Of a stretch of DNA of 62,401 nucleotides, positions 35,440 through 43,488 are shown piece by piece. Source of the DNA: Pseudomonadota bacterium (GTDB taxonomy: Bacteria > Desulfobacterota > Desulfobulbia > Desulfobulbales > Desulfocapsaceae). How positions within the stretch are numbered: the stretch's first letter is position 1; each line of letters begins with the position of its first letter. The notes under the pieces are model-generated. The model saw only the letters and a list, made by a program, of their open reading frames with translations, was not told where the DNA came from and did not search any database. The translations under genes and the position numbers were made by a program. The DNA lies in assembly GCA_018821985.1 (NCBI GenBank), contig JAHJKP010000036.1:1-62401 (forward strand), written 5' to 3'.

Positions 35440-35580
35440 AAAGAGATGATGAACGCGGATGGCGTCTTCCACCAAACGCATATCTGCCTTGGATAAAATA
35501 CCAAACTGACTTTTCAGGCGGCTTTTATCAGCAGCCATGATCTGATTCGCCATGTAGATACGAGAGTGGTTGCTGAACTG
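35440..35580 (-). pseudogene. Possible PemK/MazF toxin C-terminal fragment
   Basis: The minus-strand frame reads SRIYMANQIMAADKSRLKSQ then FGILSKADMRLVEDAIRVH, resembling the last third of PemK/MazF-family toxins. No upstream part or antitoxin is found, so it would be a dead fragment. The remaining sequence between 35401 and 35830 shows no other gene. Confidence 0.4.
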
Positions 35581-35832
35581 CCACCTTCTCATTCCCTCGT
35601 GGCTTGGTTGCATCAGGATCTCTGTTGAATAACCAAAGCCCTATTTTCCTGTCACATTTCACCCTGCGCCACATTGGAGCAGATGACAACGAAATGCGAA
35701 TTGAATATCAGGAATGGCAATTGAAGGTATTTTCTTGACATCAGCAGATCAACATGATCCTATATCCATAATAGCCCATTAAAAGGCCATAATTCTCATT
35801 TCATGCACACAAAAGCCTTCTTTAAGGATATT

Positions 35833-36165
35833 ATGGATCTCTACTCAATGACAGACAAGGCCCTTGAGGCCGAAATCGGGGTCCGCCTCAAGACCTTACG
35901 CCTACGCAGGAATCGTACCCAGCGTCAGGTGGCAGACGCGGCGGCCGTGTCGCTCAATGTTATCAAGGCACTGGAGTCCGGCAGAGGAAAGCTCTCCTCT
36001 CTCATCGCTGTCCTGCGCGAGCTTGAAGCCCTTGACCACCTGGATCAATTTCTTCCGGTGCCGGAAGTCAGTCCCCTGCAGCTTGCGAGACACCAAGGCA
36101 AAAAGCGACAGAGGGCCACCGGCATTCGTGGAGACAAAGAACCTGGGGGGAAACCTGAATGGTAG
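35833..36165 (+). CDS. hipB: XRE-family HipB-like antitoxin/regulator
   Basis: From ATG 35833 (AAGGA 4 nt upstream) the protein has 110 residues with an XRE helix-turn-helix (about 15-70; LRLRRNRTQRQVADAAAVSL then IKALESGRGK). The C-terminal tail is basic. It overlaps the HipA-like gene by 7 bp. In HipBA systems the small protein binds DNA and the kinase and silences both. A start at 35803 or 35848 cannot be excluded. Confidence 0.8.
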   Translation: MDLYSMTDKALEAEIGVRLKTLRLRRNRTQRQVADAAAVSLNVIKALESGRGKLSSLIAVLRELEALDHLDQFLPVPEVSPLQLARHQGKKRQRATGIRGDKEPGGKPEW

Positions 36166-37496
36166 AGAAAGTCGACACCGCCGTTGTCAGACTCTGGGGA
36201 GAAGATGCAGGTGCGGTCTCCTGGCTTGCCGAACGGGACTATGCCCTCTTTGAATACGACCCGGGATTTCTGAAAAAGGGTCTGGATATCTCTCCCCTCC
36301 ATATGGGCTTGAGCGCCGCCAGGCAGGGTGACAACATCTTTTCCTTTCCCGCCCTCAACCGGGAAACCTTCCGCGGCCTGCCCGGTCTGTTGGCCGACGC
36401 CCTGCCGGACAAGTTCGGCAACGCCGTCATTGATACCTGGCTGGCTCGCAATGGTCGCGACAGTAGAGCCTTCAGCCCCGTTGAACGTCTCTGCTATACT
36501 GGAAACAGGAGCATGGGTGCCCTGGAATTCCGGCCAATGGTCAGCCAGGGCCTTGACAGCGCGGTGCCTGTTGAGATTGCCGAACTCGCGCGCCTGGCCC
36601 AGGAGATCACTGCCAGACGCTTTTCCCTGGACGTCTCCCTTGGCAACAGCAGTAAAGAGAACAATGAGGCCCTGATGGATATCCTCAGGGTCGGCACCTC
36701 GGCCGGCGGAGCCAGACCTAAGGCCGTCATTGCCATGAATGACACCGGTCATGTCTTGTCCGGTCAAGCCGGAACCCCGCCCGGCTATGAATACTGGATC
36801 CTCAAGTTTGACGGAGTCAGCGACCTGGAACTTGGCAAACCAAAGGGGTATGGCCGTATAGAATATGCCTACTCCTTAATGGCCGGAGCCGCAGGCATAG
36901 AGATGAGTGAATGTCGCCTCCTTGAAGAGCACGGCCGCGCTCATTTCCTGACCAGGCGCTTTGACAGAGAGGCAGGAGAGAAGATCCACATGCAGTCCTT
37001 ATGCGGCCTGGCCCATTACGATTTCAATATGGCCGGAGCCTATGGCTACGAGCAGGCCTTTGCTGTGATGCGCAAGCTGCGGATCAGCAAGGCAGAGGCC
37101 ATCCAGCAGTTCCGGCGGATGATCTTCAATGTGCTGGCCCGCAACCAGGATGACCACACCAAGAACATTGCCTTTCTCATGGGCAAGGACGGTAAATGGC
37201 ACCTCTCCCCGGCCTTTGATGTCACCTACTCCCATAACCCGGCGGGAAAATGGACCAACCGACACCAGATGACCATCAACGGCAAACAGGACCATTTTCA
37301 GCTGGCCGACCTTATCGCCGTGGGTGAAGGCATCAGCCTGCCCAGACCTGAAGAAATTATCAGAGAAATCGCGGATGCTGTCCGACAATGGCCGGTTTTT
37401 GCAGGAAAGGCCGGGCTCAGCAAAGAGCGAATTTCGGAGATTGCCCGCTATCATCGTCTCGACTTGTCGGATAGTCGCAGGAGTTCACAGTTTTGA
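36159..37496 (+). CDS. hipA: HipA-family serine/threonine kinase toxin
   Basis: The 445-residue protein has the HipA N-terminal domain, the glycine-rich GTSAGGARPKAVIA loop (about 188-200), YWILKFDGVSD, the catalytic VLARNQDDHTKNIAF (Asp and Asn conserved, about 330) and the metal-binding LSPAFDVTYS. All the kinase hallmarks appear intact. HipA kinases phosphorylate a tRNA synthetase in studied cases and cause growth arrest; the target here is unknown. It is coupled to the XRE gene and probably stabilises the plasmid. Confidence 0.9.
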   Translation: MVEKVDTAVVRLWGEDAGAVSWLAERDYALFEYDPGFLKKGLDISPLHMGLSAARQGDNIFSFPALNRETFRGLPGLLADALPDKFGNAVIDTWLARNGRDSRAFSPVERLCYTGNRSMGALEFRPMVSQGLDSAVPVEIAELARLAQEITARRFSLDVSLGNSSKENNEALMDILRVGTSAGGARPKAVIAMNDTGHVLSGQAGTPPGYEYWILKFDGVSDLELGKPKGYGRIEYAYSLMAGAAGIEMSECRLLEEHGRAHFLTRRFDREAGEKIHMQSLCGLAHYDFNMAGAYGYEQAFAVMRKLRISKAEAIQQFRRMIFNVLARNQDDHTKNIAFLMGKDGKWHLSPAFDVTYSHNPAGKWTNRHQMTINGKQDHFQLADLIAVGEGISLPRPEEIIREIADAVRQWPVFAGKAGLSKERISEIARYHRLDLSDSRRSSQF

Positions 37497-37560
37497 GGGC
37501 ACCCTGCTCACTACAGCCTGGAAGGTCATCGACAGATACACCAAGGAAGGAGAAGAATAG

Positions 37561-37692
37561 GTCGACTGGCTCAATGCGGATTTCTGGCAGGTAATTGCCA
37601 AAGACCTGGGAGACCAGTTAGATGAAGAGGATGACTTTGAGTGCACCGTGTCCACCTACTGCAGGCCGACACTATTTGATATCCGGAGATGA
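37561..37692 (+). pseudogene. Short fragment of an unidentified gene
   Basis: A frame after the stop at 37558-37560 reads VDWLNADFWQVIAKDLGDQL then DEEDDFECTVSTYCRPTLFD and stops at 37690. It has coding character but no start. It looks like the end of a truncated gene of unknown family. Confidence 0.35.
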
Positions 37693-37706
37693 ATGGTTTA
37701 TAAAAA

Positions 37707-37982
37707 TCAGACCAGGGCTACCTGGATATGCCGGCCAACGGCTTTAGCAAATTTCTCCAGAGTGGAGAGGCGGATATCAACGGCGTGATTCTCCATTCTG
37801 GAAATGACGGATTTGGTGGTTTCGAGCTCTTTAGCAATTTGGGCTTGGGTCATCCCTGCTTCCTGGCGGGCCTGTTTCAACAGCACACCTAATTTGAAGG
37901 TTTCAAAGCGCTCGTCGTGATCCTGCCAGAAGGCTGGATTCTGGGCTGCCCGTTTGTTTTTATATTTTTGCAGATCGCTCAT
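37707..37982 (-). CDS. higA: XRE-family HigA-like antitoxin
   Basis: The 91-residue protein has an N-terminal leader, then an XRE helix-turn-helix (about 30-85; LKQARQEAGMTQAQIAKELE then TTKSVISRMENHAVDIRLST). AAGGAG lies 8 nt before the ATG. The toxin-like frame upstream ends over the start codon (ATGA overlap), the toxin-first order of higBA systems. It should neutralise that toxin and bind the palindrome at 38341. Confidence 0.85.
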   Translation of the reverse strand: MSDLQKYKNKRAAQNPAFWQDHDERFETFKLGVLLKQARQEAGMTQAQIAKELETTKSVISRMENHAVDIRLSTLEKFAKAVGRHIQVALV

Positions 37983-38332
37983 AACATGCTCCTTTTCAAA
38001 GAAGAGTCCTTCTTTCTTTGCTCGGCTATTTTAATTTCCTTTTTCGGGGCTTCCTGGGTCTTCTTGGTGAAGGCATGATTCAATACAATCAGGTCTTGGC
38101 CACCAAGAAAGCCGAACAAGCGAAAAATGTTATTTTCATATTGAACTCGAACCTCCCAGATATCGTCAGTTGCTGCCAGTTTTTTGAAAAATTTACTGCG
38201 TGGACTGGTAATATTTTCAAGCAGCTCAGGGACGAAGAAGACCTTTCCTGTCTGCTTGTCTGAAAGAGAATCAAGGTAATCCTCGATGGGGCATTTACCG
38301 TTCTCGAGACGATAGAAGATTATTTATTTCAT
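37979..38332 (-). pseudogene. higB: HigB/RelE-like toxin with stop at codon 3
   Basis: The frame from 38323 to 37979 encodes a complete Gp49/HigB-like toxin (FYRLENGKCPIEDYLDSLSD, IWEVRVQYENNIFRLFGFLG, VLNHAFTKKTQEAPKKEIKI). The expected start ATG AAA at 38332-38327 is followed directly by TAA, then ATA ATC TTC TAT. This looks like a 3-bp insertion that created an in-frame stop. No ribosome site is obvious. Either the toxin is silenced, or translation starts at the AUA after the stop. Confidence 0.7.
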
Positions 38333-38340
38333 ATAATGAG

Positions 38341-38358
38341 GTTAGCATATATGCTAAC
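38341..38358. promoter_or_regulatory. 18-bp palindromic operator of the higBA-like pair
   Basis: GTTAGCATATATGCTAAC is a perfect palindrome 9 bp upstream of the ATG of the toxin frame. This is the usual place for antitoxin autoregulation. Confidence 0.65.
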
Positions 38359-38389
38359 TTTCAGCAATGTAAAGTTCAAATGATGAGTG

Positions 38390-38440
38390 ATTGGAACGGG
38401 AATGGGATTAAGTATTGTGTATGCACTCACACAGAAAACG
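38390..38440 (+). pseudogene. Histidine-kinase C-terminal scrap
   Basis: About 16 codons read IGTGMGLSIVYALTQKT, the G2 box of a kinase ATPase domain. No other kinase motif is nearby. Confidence 0.4.
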
Positions 38441-38447
38441 GTGCAAC

Positions 38448-38488
38448 ATTCAAAAGCGAAGGAGCTGCCCCCCCCTTCGCTTTTGAAT
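38448..38488. repeat. 15-bp perfect inverted repeat
   Basis: ATTCAAAAGCGAAGG (38448-38462) is complementary to 38474-38488, with a C-rich loop. It stands between the kinase scrap and the small gene at 38524, and may end transcription from the right. Confidence 0.6.
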
Positions 38489-38523
38489 GGCATGAAAAAC
38501 TCCTACACCATTACTTCTTCTTT

Positions 38524-38682
38524 TTACCGCCTATTTTCAATTCCCAACCTGGGGGCAAGGGAGGTGGCGTTTTTGATCGTTAGATTTTGGTGTTGCTGTT
38601 CCATAAGGGACTGAAAGTCCTTACGCAATTCATTCAATTCCTGATTCAACATCTCCATCGCTTTGATAATCAGATCATTCAT
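38524..38682 (-). CDS. 52-residue coiled-coil-like protein
   Basis: ATG at 38682 is preceded by AAGGGAG. The product starts MNDLIIKAMEMLNQELNELR and continues with KDFQSLMEQQHQNL, a heptad-like amphipathic helix, then a basic end. No family recognised. It sits downstream of the CI-like repressor gene and in the same direction. Confidence 0.55.
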   Translation of the reverse strand: MNDLIIKAMEMLNQELNELRKDFQSLMEQQHQNLTIKNATSLAPRLGIENRR

Positions 38683-38838
38683 GGCAAAATCTCCCTTAAG
38701 TGCATGTTATCCTGGCATGTATAACACCAGAGCAAAAAAATGAGACCTCTTTATAAAAAAAGAATTATTTCGGCAATATATTATTATGAATGTGATGATA
38801 AATCTTGAAAGGGATAATTCTTTTCAGCTTTACACCAA

Positions 38839-39354
38839 TCAAGAGATGCGTGAAGACTCTTTGTCTTTGTTGTTCTGCAATATCGAAATATCTCTCCGCA
38901 ACTCTCGAACATCTTCCCTGAGTTCTTGCAGTAACTGCAATGCATCTCGTTCCTGACCACTGTCCAAGGCCTTGTAATACTTTTGAATGTTTTCTGTAAG
39001 CAACTGTTTATACGCTGTATTGCTGTTAAGAATCTGCGTAGCCATCTCCATTAGACTGATGGCAGGACTGTCTGTCCCTGTCACCTGCTCCTGCTCCAAG
39101 CTATTCGGCTCAATCATACTCTGGCTTTTGAGAATCCGTCTGCCCAAAACAAGCATTTCTTCAATGGAAAGACCAAAGCTCTGGGCAAAGCGTTCTTTTA
39201 ATTGCTGTCCGGCATTTCTACGGAGCCCCAGAATATCACTTAAGTGATTAGGTGACACACTGGCTTCTTGGGCCAATTTTTTCTTGGCCCCCCTGCCCTG
39301 CTCTTTCAACTTATGTTGGAGTGCTGCTACGAAGCAGTCATTTGATGTATTCAT
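38839..39354 (-). CDS. CI-like HTH repressor with C-terminal coiled coil
   Basis: The 171-residue protein has a helix-turn-helix near the N-terminus (KLAQEASVSPNHLSDILGLR, about 26-45). Its C-terminal third is a long amphipathic helix (YYKALDSGQERDALQLLQEL, then REDVRELRRDISILQNN) suited to oligomerisation. It is divergent from the small Cro-like gene at 39449, whose N-terminus is similar (QHLSDILSRRKNPS). The two probably form a switch for the rightward sigma/transfer operon. Confidence 0.75.
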   Translation of the reverse strand: MNTSNDCFVAALQHKLKEQGRGAKKKLAQEASVSPNHLSDILGLRRNAGQQLKERFAQSFGLSIEEMLVLGRRILKSQSMIEPNSLEQEQVTGTDSPAISLMEMATQILNSNTAYKQLLTENIQKYYKALDSGQERDALQLLQELREDVRELRRDISILQNNKDKESSRIS

Positions 39355-39363
39355 AACTTTATA

Positions 39364-39447
39364 TTAAGCAATTAGCTTAAAAAAGCAAGCACAATTTTGT
39401 TTAAAAATTCCCCTTGACTTAATTATGTATTTTTCTTAATTATTAAG
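39364..39447. promoter_or_regulatory. Divergent control region with TTAAG palindromes
   Basis: TTAAGCAATTAGCTTAA (39364-39380) and CTTAATTATTAAG (39435-39447) are palindromes between the two repressor genes. TTGACT near 39414 with TAATTA 17 nt later could be the rightward promoter, overlapped by the second palindrome. Confidence 0.6.
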
Positions 39448-39448
39448 C

Positions 39449-39691
39449 ATGAAACGTGGAACAAATAAAAAATTGGCTGAATTCTGCCAGATAACGCAGC
39501 AGCACTTAAGCGACATTCTAAGTAGAAGAAAAAACCCATCAGCGAAACTTGCCGTCATTCTTGAGGAATTTACATCTGTCCCAAGAACGCTCTGGGTATG
39601 GGGAAGCCGCGAAGATCTACGGGAAGCCTTGGAGTCTGCATTTAGGGAACCTATGCAAAAAGACATTGTCCATGAAACCTCTGAATTATGA
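39449..39691 (+). CDS. Cro-like small HTH protein
   Basis: The 80-residue protein is almost entirely one helix-turn-helix unit (KKLAEFCQITQQHLSDILSR). It overlaps the next gene by 4 bp (ATGA). It is probably the first gene of the rightward operon and a counterpart of the CI-like repressor. Confidence 0.7.
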   Translation: MKRGTNKKLAEFCQITQQHLSDILSRRKNPSAKLAVILEEFTSVPRTLWVWGSREDLREALESAFREPMQKDIVHETSEL

Positions 39692-40221
39692 ATGCTGATA
39701 AAAAGATCATCTGGCAACTTGCTCAATCATGGGTGCGATCTAACAGGGTGTTGATCTGGTGCATAGCCGCTCCATATTATCGGTACATGTCCTGTGATTC
39801 TAATGATTTGGCTGGAGAAGCTCAACTTGTTGCGTATCAGGTGATTTCACGCTTAATCAAAAACAAGGATTTAACATCTACGTCGAGGTATTTCAGGGTC
39901 GTCTTTCGCACCAGATGTCTCCAAATGGCCGCTGGAGTCGCAATCAGCAATGAGATTCAACCTAACGTAATGATGGATAAAAAACAACTCATTGACCTGG
40001 ATGAGACCATAATCCAAAAGTCACTGGTAGCCTTGACCCAACGGCAACGGCAAATTGCTCAATGGATTCTTGCACAACCAGAGCCGGTCAACTTTACCAC
40101 AATTGCTAAACACTTTGAAATTCACCATCAAACAGCCAGAGAGATTTTATCTAATTCAATCAAGAGAATCGAGAGATATGGACATCAAGGGATACGCGGC
40201 AAACTCACGGTTGCCACTTAA
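39688..40221 (+). CDS. Sigma-70-like factor (region 4 recognisable)
   Basis: The 177-residue protein has the size of a short sigma factor. The C-terminal part matches sigma region 4 (ALTQRQRQIAQWILAQPE, then FTTIAKHFEIHHQTAREILS). The N-terminal part (DLAGEAQLVAYQVISRL) is a plausible region 2. It is coupled to the Cro-like gene and overlaps the next gene. A plasmid-borne sigma controlling transfer genes is likely but not shown. Confidence 0.65.
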   Translation: MNADKKIIWQLAQSWVRSNRVLIWCIAAPYYRYMSCDSNDLAGEAQLVAYQVISRLIKNKDLTSTSRYFRVVFRTRCLQMAAGVAISNEIQPNVMMDKKQLIDLDETIIQKSLVALTQRQRQIAQWILAQPEPVNFTTIAKHFEIHHQTAREILSNSIKRIERYGHQGIRGKLTVAT

Positions 40222-40651
40222 AACGCTGAAATGGATGGTAGCAAAAGCGATTATCAGCGATCCGCTCACGGACAATGAATTGATTGGCTTGGAATTGTTA
40301 AAAAAACTCTGGGGGAAAATGGATTTTATACGTCCTCAGTTAAGGCAGATGAACAAAAAAAATAGAAAACCATTCATTGAAACCTGCAAGTTCGACACCA
40401 AATGGGAACGCTCCGCATACTCCAGGATGATGAATATCGAATCCGGTGAACGGCTCTCTATGAAAAAACTGATACGCGATATTGAAGTTACCTTTCTGTT
40501 TGAGTTGTCAATTTTCCAAATCAAGAGACTCTATCAGATACGAGAGATCGCATACAAAGCCAGAAAAAAACAGAACCAAAATCCTCAAAATGATGACACA
40601 AAAAAGTCAAATAATGACCCTGATAAAAGTGAATTTGTAGCTACAAAATAA
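40178..40651 (+). CDS. Unrecognised basic protein, transfer-region gene
   Basis: ATG 40178, with GAGAG upstream, gives 157 residues. The protein is rich in Lys, Arg and Asn, with hydrophobic patches (VTFLFELSIFQIKRLYQIRE) and a low-complexity polar tail. There is no signal peptide. It overlaps the sigma-like gene by 44 bp, so it belongs to the same operon. No family recognised. Confidence 0.6.
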   Translation: MDIKGYAANSRLPLKTLKWMVAKAIISDPLTDNELIGLELLKKLWGKMDFIRPQLRQMNKKNRKPFIETCKFDTKWERSAYSRMMNIESGERLSMKKLIRDIEVTFLFELSIFQIKRLYQIREIAYKARKKQNQNPQNDDTKKSNNDPDKSEFVATK

Positions 40652-40717
40652 CCACTAAAAAAATTGGAAAAAACAGAAACAAAGAAAAAGAAATAGTATT
40701 TCTTTGATTGGAAAAAA

Positions 40718-41212
40718 ATGACCCCTGCAATTACAAAAGTTATTCTGATCGCCTGGACAATTCTGATGCTCACCAGCCCAGCTTGGGGGCTTGAAATCCG
40801 GCAGGATTTATACATCTATTCGTCTGTCATAAACACACCTGTACAAATTTCCATCCATCAAACTTTCATCATCGACAACCAACCATCTTTTTTTGCCAGA
40901 CCAGAAAGCCGTCCCTTCCCTGTCGCCTATTTTGACCTGGGCAGCGCATCGTTATCCCCATATGCCAGCAGCAAGCTCCTGATGGACTTGCGAGAATGTT
41001 GTGCCGCATGTCCTCTATATCTCACGGGCTACACCTGTTTTCTTGGGGTGGAAAACCAGAATCTGAAACTTTCAAGGCATCGGGCCGAGACTGTTGCCGC
41101 CCTGCTTCGAAAGAACGGCTACAAAGTGGCCTCAGTGGAAGGAAAAGGGATGATTTACGGTAACAACCCTGAAAACAACCGAAGGGTAGAGATAAGACTT
41201 ACGAAAAAATAA
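40718..41212 (+). CDS. OmpA-like periplasmic peptidoglycan-binding protein
   Basis: The 164-residue protein has a signal peptide (about 1-24, ending SPAWG). The OmpA-like domain (about 65-164) has VAYFDLGSASLSPYASSKLL, LTGYTCFLGVENQNLKLSRH and the closing NPENNRRVEIRL. It probably anchors part of the conjugation apparatus to peptidoglycan, since it sits just upstream of the pilin gene. Confidence 0.75.
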   Translation: MTPAITKVILIAWTILMLTSPAWGLEIRQDLYIYSSVINTPVQISIHQTFIIDNQPSFFARPESRPFPVAYFDLGSASLSPYASSKLLMDLRECCAACPLYLTGYTCFLGVENQNLKLSRHRAETVAALLRKNGYKVASVEGKGMIYGNNPENNRRVEIRLTKK

Positions 41213-41335
41213 AACTAAGGGGCTAAATTTCAACGATTACCCCTCGCAACGCCTTATGGGTCAACCAGATAAACCTTTTCAGCTACAGAGCGAATAAACC
41301 TTTCTGACAACAGAATTAAAAAACGCACAATCTCG

Positions 41336-41362
41336 TGCAACAACTGCAACAACTGCAACAAA
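41336..41362 (+). repeat. Three tandem 9-bp repeats before traA
   Basis: TGCAACAAC is repeated three times (the last copy ends AAA), directly before the ribosome site of the pilin gene. Confidence 0.7.
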
Positions 41363-41375
41363 AGGAGAAGCAACC

Positions 41376-41669
41376 ATGAAAAAAGTAACTTTTTTTGCCA
41401 TCTTAACCGTTTTACTGCTCCAGACAGTCAATGTCTTTGCTATGGCGACTCCGGCGGCTGGCTCCTTTGCCTATGATCTTTACGACATTGCAGTAAATCA
41501 GATTTTGCTTGGCCCCATAGGATTTGTCGCCGGTGTCGCCTCTATGGTCTTTGCGGCAATCCTTGCTATCCGGCAGATGATTCTCCCTGCAGCTGGCGTT
41601 GTCCTTGGTGGTGCCTTCCTGCTTTCTGCTGATACCGTGGTGCAGACTATCGGCTCCGTAATCATCTAA
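41376..41669 (+). CDS. traA: TraA/VirB2-like pilin precursor
   Basis: The 97-residue protein has a signal-like N-terminus (residues 1-22) and two hydrophobic helices (about 45-65 and 70-95), as in F-type propilins (QILLGPIGFVAGVASMVFAA, ILPAAGVVLGGAFLLSAD). AAAGGAG precedes the ATG. It is first in a type-F transfer gene order (A, L, E, K, B, V, C). It should be the conjugative pilus subunit. Confidence 0.8.
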   Translation: MKKVTFFAILTVLLLQTVNVFAMATPAAGSFAYDLYDIAVNQILLGPIGFVAGVASMVFAAILAIRQMILPAAGVVLGGAFLLSADTVVQTIGSVII

Positions 41670-41684
41670 CGAGGCACACGAACA

Positions 41685-41954
41685 ATGATCGCCAGAAAGT
41701 TTCCACAATATCTGTCTAAACCGTTTCAAGTCCTGTGGTTTGAGGTGGATGAGCTAGTTTTGTTCCTCTTCTTTCTGACCCTGTCATTGCTCTACGGCAA
41801 GCTGATGTGGGTTATTTTTCTGGTGTCTCAATATTCCTACACCAAAACCAAACGATCTCAGGCTCGGGGATTTTTGAAACATATCCTTTATGTCTTTGGC
41901 CTGGTCAAAATGAAGAATTATCCAGACTATTTCCAGCAGGAGTTTCACGAGTGA
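41685..41954 (+). CDS. traL: TraL-like pilus assembly protein
   Basis: The 89-residue protein reads YLSKPFQVLWFEVDELVLFL then a second hydrophobic stretch, and ends with a Tyr/Phe-rich tail (KNYPDYFQQEFHE), matching TraL/VirB3-like proteins of type-F systems. Its stop overlaps the GTG start of traE. Confidence 0.82.
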   Translation: MIARKFPQYLSKPFQVLWFEVDELVLFLFFLTLSLLYGKLMWVIFLVSQYSYTKTKRSQARGFLKHILYVFGLVKMKNYPDYFQQEFHE

Positions 41955-42538
41955 AAGCAGATATTTTCGTACAAAAATCCAGTAATTTATTCGTGGAAAA
42001 CAGGCTACTAAAATTCGTGGTCGTGGTTATGGCCATAGCAGTCTGTTTTAACTCCCTGATGGTGTATCGGGCCGTTAAATATCAGCGTACAGTGCTGATT
42101 CCACCCACCATGACCGGCACGGTGGAGTTTGTCCAGGGCAAGCCTACCGAGTCTTACGTCAAGGACATGAGCAGACGGATTGTCAACTTGGCTACTACTT
42201 ACTCCCCACCAACGGCCAGAGGGCAGTTTGATGATCTACTTGCTCTCTACACCCCCGAAGCCTATCCCGAAGCCTCGAAAAGCTGGTACTCCTTAGCTGG
42301 CCGAATTGAAGAATCACAAGTCAGTTCTGCATTTTACATGGAGAAAATCACTTTAGGCGAAAGCACTATCGAAATGTTTGGAAAATTAGTGCAGTTCGCT
42401 GGGGATACACCGCTTGAACAGGCAGCCAGGACCTATGTGGTCAATTATCGCATTCGTGATGGTCGCTTTGAAATAAGCGAGTTCAAGGAGAAAAATCTTA
42501 AACCGGATGCTGAAAAACCAGAGGATACAAAGAAATGA
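41951..42538 (+). CDS. traE: TraE/VirB8-like transfer protein
   Basis: The GTG at 41951 overlaps the traL stop and gives 195 residues. One N-terminal helix (about 20-40) is followed by a periplasmic domain typical of TraE (VLIPPTMTGTVEFVQGKPTE, FYMEKITLGESTIEMFGKLV, YVVNYRIRDGRFEISEF). It is an inner-membrane scaffold component of the type IV secretion channel. It overlaps traK by 4 bp. Confidence 0.82.
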   Translation: MKADIFVQKSSNLFVENRLLKFVVVVMAIAVCFNSLMVYRAVKYQRTVLIPPTMTGTVEFVQGKPTESYVKDMSRRIVNLATTYSPPTARGQFDDLLALYTPEAYPEASKSWYSLAGRIEESQVSSAFYMEKITLGESTIEMFGKLVQFAGDTPLEQAARTYVVNYRIRDGRFEISEFKEKNLKPDAEKPEDTKK

Positions 42539-43488
42539 GAAAAATCTTACGGTTAAGTCTGTGCCTATTGCTGGCTGCGTCCTCGGTGCAAGCTGAAGAA
42601 AAATCAACGCCTGTCCCACCTGTTCCCTCTGTTGCTCCAGAACCAACACCAAAAGAAGAACACGTTCCTGCTTTGAAGGCGCCAATGAGGGAACAGGCTC
42701 CTGACCTGAAAGATCAGACCTCTATTCTTCCAAAACAGGATCCTGTTGTAATAGAGCCAAAACCAATCAAACCTACAAAAGATTCAACCGCAGCCTTTGA
42801 TGAACCAGTGCCGGTCAGCTTCATTGCCGCTGAAATGCCTACTATAGTACAGTTGTCCAATCGTGACATCAACCGGATTGTCTGTTCCGGGCCGATGAGT
42901 GATCTGATTTTTTCTGAAGAAAAAGGCGTTACTGGTCATTTTTCTGGCAATAGTGCTTTTATTAAATTCAAGGCCGAGGAGATGAACGGCGAGTTGCTGT
43001 ATGCCGAAACTCCCAGCGAGTTGTTTGTTGTCTGCAATGGGGCAGTCTATACCCTGATTGCGGAACCTCACGAAATCCCTTCTGTAACCCTGCATCTGGC
43101 CGCACCAGCAAAGGATGTTTTTCAAAAGAATATCGACCATTACAAAAATCTGCCCTTGGAAAAACAGGTCTTGCAAATCATCCGTGAAGGTTATGAAGGC
43201 GGCTATCCCTCCAGCTACAAGGTATCAAATGCCGACACCCTGATTCCCCTGTGTGGTGATCTAAGCGTCAACCTGTTGCAGACCGTGGATGTGGAAGGGG
43301 TAGGATTGCGATTGAAGCAATACAAGGTTGTCTCTACCAAGGGTGAGACGATGGAATTGCAGGAAAAAACCTTTTTGTCGCTTGGTATCAGTGAATCAAT
43401 CCTGGCCGTGGCCATAGAGGATCATGTTTTGAATACCGGCGAGGCAACCAGGGTGTTTGTGGTTGAGAAAAGGGAGCAATCGCAATGA
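42535..43488 (+). CDS. traK: TraK/VirB9-like secretin-type protein
   Basis: The 317-residue protein has a signal peptide (about 1-20), a Pro/Glu-rich linker (about 25-95) and a TraK domain starting IVQLSNRDINRIVCSGPMSD. In F-type systems TraK forms the outer-membrane core with TraB and TraV. The long Pro-rich linker is an extension compared with F TraK (about 242 residues). It overlaps traB by 4 bp. Confidence 0.85.
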   Translation: MRKILRLSLCLLLAASSVQAEEKSTPVPPVPSVAPEPTPKEEHVPALKAPMREQAPDLKDQTSILPKQDPVVIEPKPIKPTKDSTAAFDEPVPVSFIAAEMPTIVQLSNRDINRIVCSGPMSDLIFSEEKGVTGHFSGNSAFIKFKAEEMNGELLYAETPSELFVVCNGAVYTLIAEPHEIPSVTLHLAAPAKDVFQKNIDHYKNLPLEKQVLQIIREGYEGGYPSSYKVSNADTLIPLCGDLSVNLLQTVDVEGVGLRLKQYKVVSTKGETMELQEKTFLSLGISESILAVAIEDHVLNTGEATRVFVVEKREQSQ

